DNA from: Mariniphaga sp964540165
GTDB lineage: Bacteria > Bacteroidota > Bacteroidia > Bacteroidales > Prolixibacteraceae
DNA length: 36,263 nucleotides
Assembly (NCBI GenBank): GCA_964540165.1
Contig: CAZILU010000014.1
Span: 1-36,263 of the forward strand
Direction of reading: 5' to 3'
Below are positions 33,243-36,263 of the stretch, one piece after another. The position numbers and the translations under genes were made by a program. A model generated the notes under the pieces. The model searched no databases and was not told the DNA's origin. It saw only the letters and a program-made list of their open reading frames with translations. Numbering within the stretch: the stretch's first letter is position 1; the number at the start of each line of letters is the position of its first letter.

Positions 33243-34662
33243 AAGCTCCCAGGTCCGGTCCGATGTCGGCTGTGCGATCTTTGTTCAGAATATCCATTGG
33301 AAAAAACCTGGCTATTTCGGCATTTCCGATATCTTTTGCCGGCGACAGGGTGTCGAGGGCATAATTATATTTATCGTATGGATCGATAAAGAGGGGATTA
33401 TATTTCGCCCCTTTCCACACACTTCTGTAGTGGTCTTTCAGTGTGATATTAAAGGTATCCGGTACCTGGAGGATACAGTGATCAAAGAAGTAGTTAAATT
33501 TTTTATCTTTATTTTTTCCTAACTCCAGCTCCAGCGGGTTGTTCCCATAGATGATGCTATTGCCAAAATAGGCTTTTTCCATGTCTTCTGAATAGGTAAT
33601 TTCAGAACCATCTGATCGTTTGACGATGAGGTTATTTGAGATTACCAGAGAGGCTGTTTTTCTTGGCCTGGAAGAGTATCCGCCCCAATAGTTGGCTATG
33701 GTAGTATGGTAAAATTCATAAGATCCTCCAACCAGGAGTGCGACGGCATAAAAACCACAATTCCCGACAACGTTATTGTATCCGGATATTTTTGAGTTGA
33801 GGGCAAACAGTCCGGCATAGGCCATGTTTTCGATTTTTGTATTGGATAGTTCCAGCGAAGCACTTCCTTCATCTTCAATGGTTCCAACCTGTATTCCGAT
33901 ATTCGCATTTTTGATGGAGGCGTGGTTGATTGCGTTATTCTGACTGCCGGAGAACAGGATAATTCCATTCCATTGGTCGGGAACATCCTTATAGGTATCT
34001 TCCAGCCGGTCGGCTGTAAATAGGATGGGATTCTGAAAGCTCCCTTCTGCTTTGATGGTACCCCGAACATAGAGTCCGGCATCTTTGTGAAAATGGATGC
34101 GTGTGCCCGGCTCAATGGTGAGCGTTGATAAGCTGTCGATGTAAGCATATCCGTATACCAGGTATGGTTTTTCAGACGTCCAGGTCGTCGTCTCAACGCT
34201 CTCATTTTTGATCAGTTTGAAGTCCTGACCATAAGCAATCAGTTTTATGTTTTGTAAATTGGTATTGGTTGTAAGTTCTATGGAGTCCTGGACAACCATC
34301 GGCAGATTTTCGCCGGTGGGATCGATGGTGACCTCTACAAAAATAAAGATGCTGTCTTTGGCCGGAATTTCTACCTCAAAGGCTTCATTTGTTGGTGCTC
34401 CGTTGATATTTAGTCTAAAATTGGAAAGATCACCACCAGCGACCCGAATGCGGGAGATTAAAATGTCTTCATTGTAATTATTGTAAATTTTGATGTGCTG
34501 TGTGGTAGAGCCAATGGAGGTGAAGATGGTATCGAACATGACAGTATCGGCGGAGAAGCGTAACATGGCATCAGGGGAATTCATATAGCCTTCATCTTCA
34601 CACGATGAGAGCGAATAAAGCATAACACTTACAAGCACTATTTGAATTAAATACCTGATCAA
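33211..34662 (-). CDS. Right-handed beta-helix lipoprotein
   Basis: 483 residues. The lipoprotein signal ends in LYSLSSC (Cys 21). Residues about 30-145 form an Ig/HYDIN-like or DUF1573-like domain (FDTIFTSIGSTTQHIKIYN ... ILISRIRVAGGDLSNFRLN). A right-handed parallel beta-helix follows (about 170-420: LTIEPGTRIHFHKDAGLYVRG, NPILFTADR, DQWNGIILFSGSQNN, NANIGIQVG, NTKIENMAYAGLF). The end is ADIGPDLGAYER, common in such proteins. It is predicted to lie on the periplasmic or outer surface and to bind or cleave a polysaccharide, but no catalytic residues can be assigned. It overlaps the nuclease gene by 32 bases. Confidence 0.87.
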   Translation of the reverse strand: MIRYLIQIVLVSVMLYSLSSCEDEGYMNSPDAMLRFSADTVMFDTIFTSIGSTTQHIKIYNNYNEDILISRIRVAGGDLSNFRLNINGAPTNEAFEVEIPAKDSIFIFVEVTIDPTGENLPMVVQDSIELTTNTNLQNIKLIAYGQDFKLIKNESVETTTWTSEKPYLVYGYAYIDSLSTLTIEPGTRIHFHKDAGLYVRGTIKAEGSFQNPILFTADRLEDTYKDVPDQWNGIILFSGSQNNAINHASIKNANIGIQVGTIEDEGSASLELSNTKIENMAYAGLFALNSKISGYNNVVGNCGFYAVALLVGGSYEFYHTTIANYWGGYSSRPRKTASLVISNNLIVKRSDGSEITYSEDMEKAYFGNSIIYGNNPLELELGKNKDKKFNYFFDHCILQVPDTFNITLKDHYRSVWKGAKYNPLFIDPYDKYNYALDTLSPAKDIGNAEIARFFPMDILNKDRTADIGPDLGAYERIEKKSEK

Positions 34663-34709
34663 ATCTTTAGGTTTATTGCTTTAACGTTTTCTTTTCGATC
34701 TTATTATTA

Positions 34710-34717
34710 CAAATATA
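34710..34717 (-). promoter_or_regulatory. Candidate -7 box of the beta-helix lipoprotein gene
   Basis: Minus strand TATATTTG, an exact match to TAnnTTTG, about 50 bases before the ATG. The -33 box is not clear. The surrounding 34680-34760 is very AT-rich with repeated CAATTATT. Confidence 0.3.
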
Positions 34718-34766
34718 GGAATTTCGTTCACAATTATTAACAATTATTTACAAATAATTCTGTATT

Positions 34767-36209
34767 CTAACCATCTTTTTCAGAAATGGCCCACAATCCT
34801 AACATAGTCAATAATCCGTTGAGAATTAGCAGTTCAAAGCCGAATCTGTATCCAAAGAGAAGTGTTTCTGAGTATTTTGAGATCATGAAGCATGCTGCCG
34901 GTGAAACAAATGCGACCAACGGGACCCAACGATCTTTGATTTTTTTCCGGGTATAGATACCAAAAAGGAAGAGGCCAAGAATAGGGCCGTACGTATAACC
35001 TGCGACGGTAAAAACAGCAACGACCACGCTTTCGTTACTTATTGCCCTGAACAACAGGATAACAATGATCAATAGTACAGAGAAGAGAAGATGTACCTGT
35101 TTTTTGATTTTTTGTCTTTTGATCTCTTCATGTTGTTCAATGTTCAGGAAATCGACACTAAATGCCGTGGTGAGGGCTGTCAATGCCGAGTCGGCACTTG
35201 AATAGGCAGCCGCTGTGATGCCCATCAGAAACGCTATTCCGACAAACAGGCTCATATGGTTCATGGCAATCAGAGGATAGAGATCATCGCTTTTTTGAGG
35301 TATCGCTATACCTTTGTCTGCGGCAAATATATAGAGCAGTGCCCCTAAGCAGAGAAACAGAAATACGCTGACCAGGAATGAGAGACTGAAGACGACCATA
35401 TTGATCTGTGCCTCTTTTTTTGTCTTACAGGTGAGGTTTTTTTGCATCATATCCTGATCCATTCCGAACATCACCAGTGTCGTGAACATTCCGGCGAAAA
35501 ACTGTTTAAAGAAATTATTCCCACTGCGCCAGTCCCAAAAGAAGATTTGCGCATTGGAGTCGGAAGCGATCAGGTTGACCAGGGAGGCGAAGTTCAGTCC
35601 CAGGGCACGGGCAATGGCAATGATGGTTAAAACAACCGCGCTGATTAAAAAGAGGGTTTGCAGGGTGTCGGTCCACACAATGGTTTTTATTCCACCCTTA
35701 AAAGTGTAGACCCAAATGAGAGCGATGGTTACCATTACGGTAACTGAAAATGGAATGTTGAAAGCGTCGAAGAAGGCAATCTGAAGGACTCCGGCAACCA
35801 GGTAAAGCCGGAAGGCTGCTCCTATCAGTTTGGAAATAATAAAAAAGAAAGAGCCTGTTTTATAGGATGATGTGCCAAATCTTTGTCCGAGAAATGCGTA
35901 TATGGAGACCAGATTTAGCCGGTAATAAAGCGGCAGAAGTATTCCGGCAACCAGCCAGTATCCGACAATATTCCCAAAAACGAATTGCAGGTATGTGAAT
36001 GCCGAGTTTCCTACCTCTCCGGGCACCGATATAAATGTTACTCCGGAGAGGCTGGCACCAACCATGCCAAAGGCTACCAAAAACCAGGGTGACTTCCGGT
36101 TGGCTGTAAAAAAATCGCGGGTATCGGCATGGCGGGATGTTAACCAGGAAATTCCGATGAGAATTAAAAAATAACCTAAAATAAGGGTTAAAACCAGGTA
36201 AGGATTCAT
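34767..36209 (-). CDS. Sodium:solute symporter (SSS family)
   Basis: A 480-residue inner-membrane transporter with about 13 predicted helices. The N-terminus MNPYLVLTLILGYFLILIG is followed by DTRDFFTANRKSPWFLVAFGMVGASLSGVTFISVPG, the sodium-binding broken helix of the SSS fold. Later come KGGIKTIVWTDTLQT (the family's signature loop), MFGMDQDMMQKNLTCKT and AAAYSSADSALTALTTAFSVDF (sodium-site Ser/Thr helix). The substrate cannot be read directly. It starts 2 bases after the stop of the upstream gene, probably a NamZ-type glycosidase, so an amino sugar such as MurNAc, or another wall fragment, is a reasonable guess, not shown. Confidence 0.93.
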   Translation of the reverse strand: MNPYLVLTLILGYFLILIGISWLTSRHADTRDFFTANRKSPWFLVAFGMVGASLSGVTFISVPGEVGNSAFTYLQFVFGNIVGYWLVAGILLPLYYRLNLVSIYAFLGQRFGTSSYKTGSFFFIISKLIGAAFRLYLVAGVLQIAFFDAFNIPFSVTVMVTIALIWVYTFKGGIKTIVWTDTLQTLFLISAVVLTIIAIARALGLNFASLVNLIASDSNAQIFFWDWRSGNNFFKQFFAGMFTTLVMFGMDQDMMQKNLTCKTKKEAQINMVVFSLSFLVSVFLFLCLGALLYIFAADKGIAIPQKSDDLYPLIAMNHMSLFVGIAFLMGITAAAYSSADSALTALTTAFSVDFLNIEQHEEIKRQKIKKQVHLLFSVLLIIVILLFRAISNESVVVAVFTVAGYTYGPILGLFLFGIYTRKKIKDRWVPLVAFVSPAACFMISKYSETLLFGYRFGFELLILNGLLTMLGLWAISEKDG

Positions 36210-36211
36210 AA

Positions 36212-36262
36212 TTATTCAAAATCGGGGTAGAGCAGGTATTTTTTTCTGATGGATCTGTAGTG
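36212..36262 (-). CDS. C-terminal end of a probable DUF1343/NamZ protein, cut by the window edge
   Basis: The last 16 codons of a minus-strand gene, ending HYRSIRKKYLLYPDFE with stop TAA at 36212-36214. The ending I/R-K-K-Y-L-L-Y resembles the C-terminus of DUF1343 (exo-beta-N-acetylmuramidase NamZ) proteins, which I recall being placed beside SSS symporters in Bacteroidota. The fragment is too short for proof. The gap to the symporter ATG is 2 bases, which indicates an operon. Confidence 0.4.
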   Translation of the reverse strand, partial: HYRSIRKKYLLYPDFE

Positions 36263-36263
36263 A

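Noticed and set aside
33696..34205. 169-codon minus-strand frame
   Set aside because: Same strand but different frame inside the beta-helix lipoprotein gene; no domain seen.
34720..34760. Repeated CAATTATT as a possible direct-repeat element
   Set aside because: Only two or three imperfect copies in an AT-rich promoter region; no repeat-spacer pattern and no link to a mobile element.
1..36263. Insertion sequences, prophage, CRISPR or toxin-antitoxin genes
   Set aside because: No transposase, integrase, regular repeat array or paired small genes were found; gene content is housekeeping and envelope functions.

Overview
The window is a stretch of ordinary chromosome from a member of the Bacteroidota, most likely Bacteroidales/Marinilabiliales. 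The evidence is a type IX secretion (T9SS) gene set (porV, porU, gldJ), Bacteroidota-specific families (DUF2027-Smr, DUF3078, a GldJ-type lipoprotein), HtpG and PepD of Bacteroidales type, and promoter-like motifs of the Bacteroidota form TTTG-N19..21-TAnnTTTG. A run of exactly 100 N shows that this is a scaffolded draft assembly, possibly a metagenome-assembled genome.

Layout. 1-6146: the 5' end of htpG (minus), then a class V aminotransferase and a patatin phospholipase (plus), pepD (minus) and an orphan hybrid histidine kinase (plus). 6147-8949: queA (minus) diverges from a DUF2027-Smr protein (plus), which is followed by the RNase P RNA gene rnpB behind a near-perfect promoter. 8950-12810: a nine-TPR lipoprotein and alaS (minus), with what look like overlapping divergent promoters facing the next operon. 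12811-16930: M23 peptidase, MerR regulator, Nif3-like protein, C4 zinc-ribbon coiled coil and DUF3078 protein (plus). 16980-18786: lemA and two TPM-domain genes (minus). 18912-20914: urocanate hydratase, broken by a frameshifting deletion. 20845-26935 (minus): porU, porV, ispF, a CoA-binding protein (split from ispF by the N gap) and a thioredoxin-fold protein. 27218-29960 (plus): gldJ and murF. 29953-32157: trxA (minus) and a CCA-adding-type nucleotidyltransferase (plus). 32184-36263 (minus): a secreted EEP nuclease, a beta-helix lipoprotein, a sodium:solute symporter and the last codons of a probable NamZ/DUF1343 protein.

How it fits together. PorU and PorV belong to the T9SS attachment complex, which processes and anchors secreted proteins. 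GldJ is a lipoprotein linked to the same machine. MurF, the M23 peptidase and the putative NamZ/symporter pair concern peptidoglycan synthesis or turnover. AlaS, QueA, the CCA-type enzyme and RNase P RNA concern tRNA.

I see no CRISPR array, insertion sequence, prophage, tRNA or rRNA gene, and no clear undescribed system. The points most worth checking are the hutU deletion, the artificial ispF/CoA-binding fusion across the gap, the Smr gene next to rnpB, the compact convergent and divergent junctions, and the symporter operon at the right edge.
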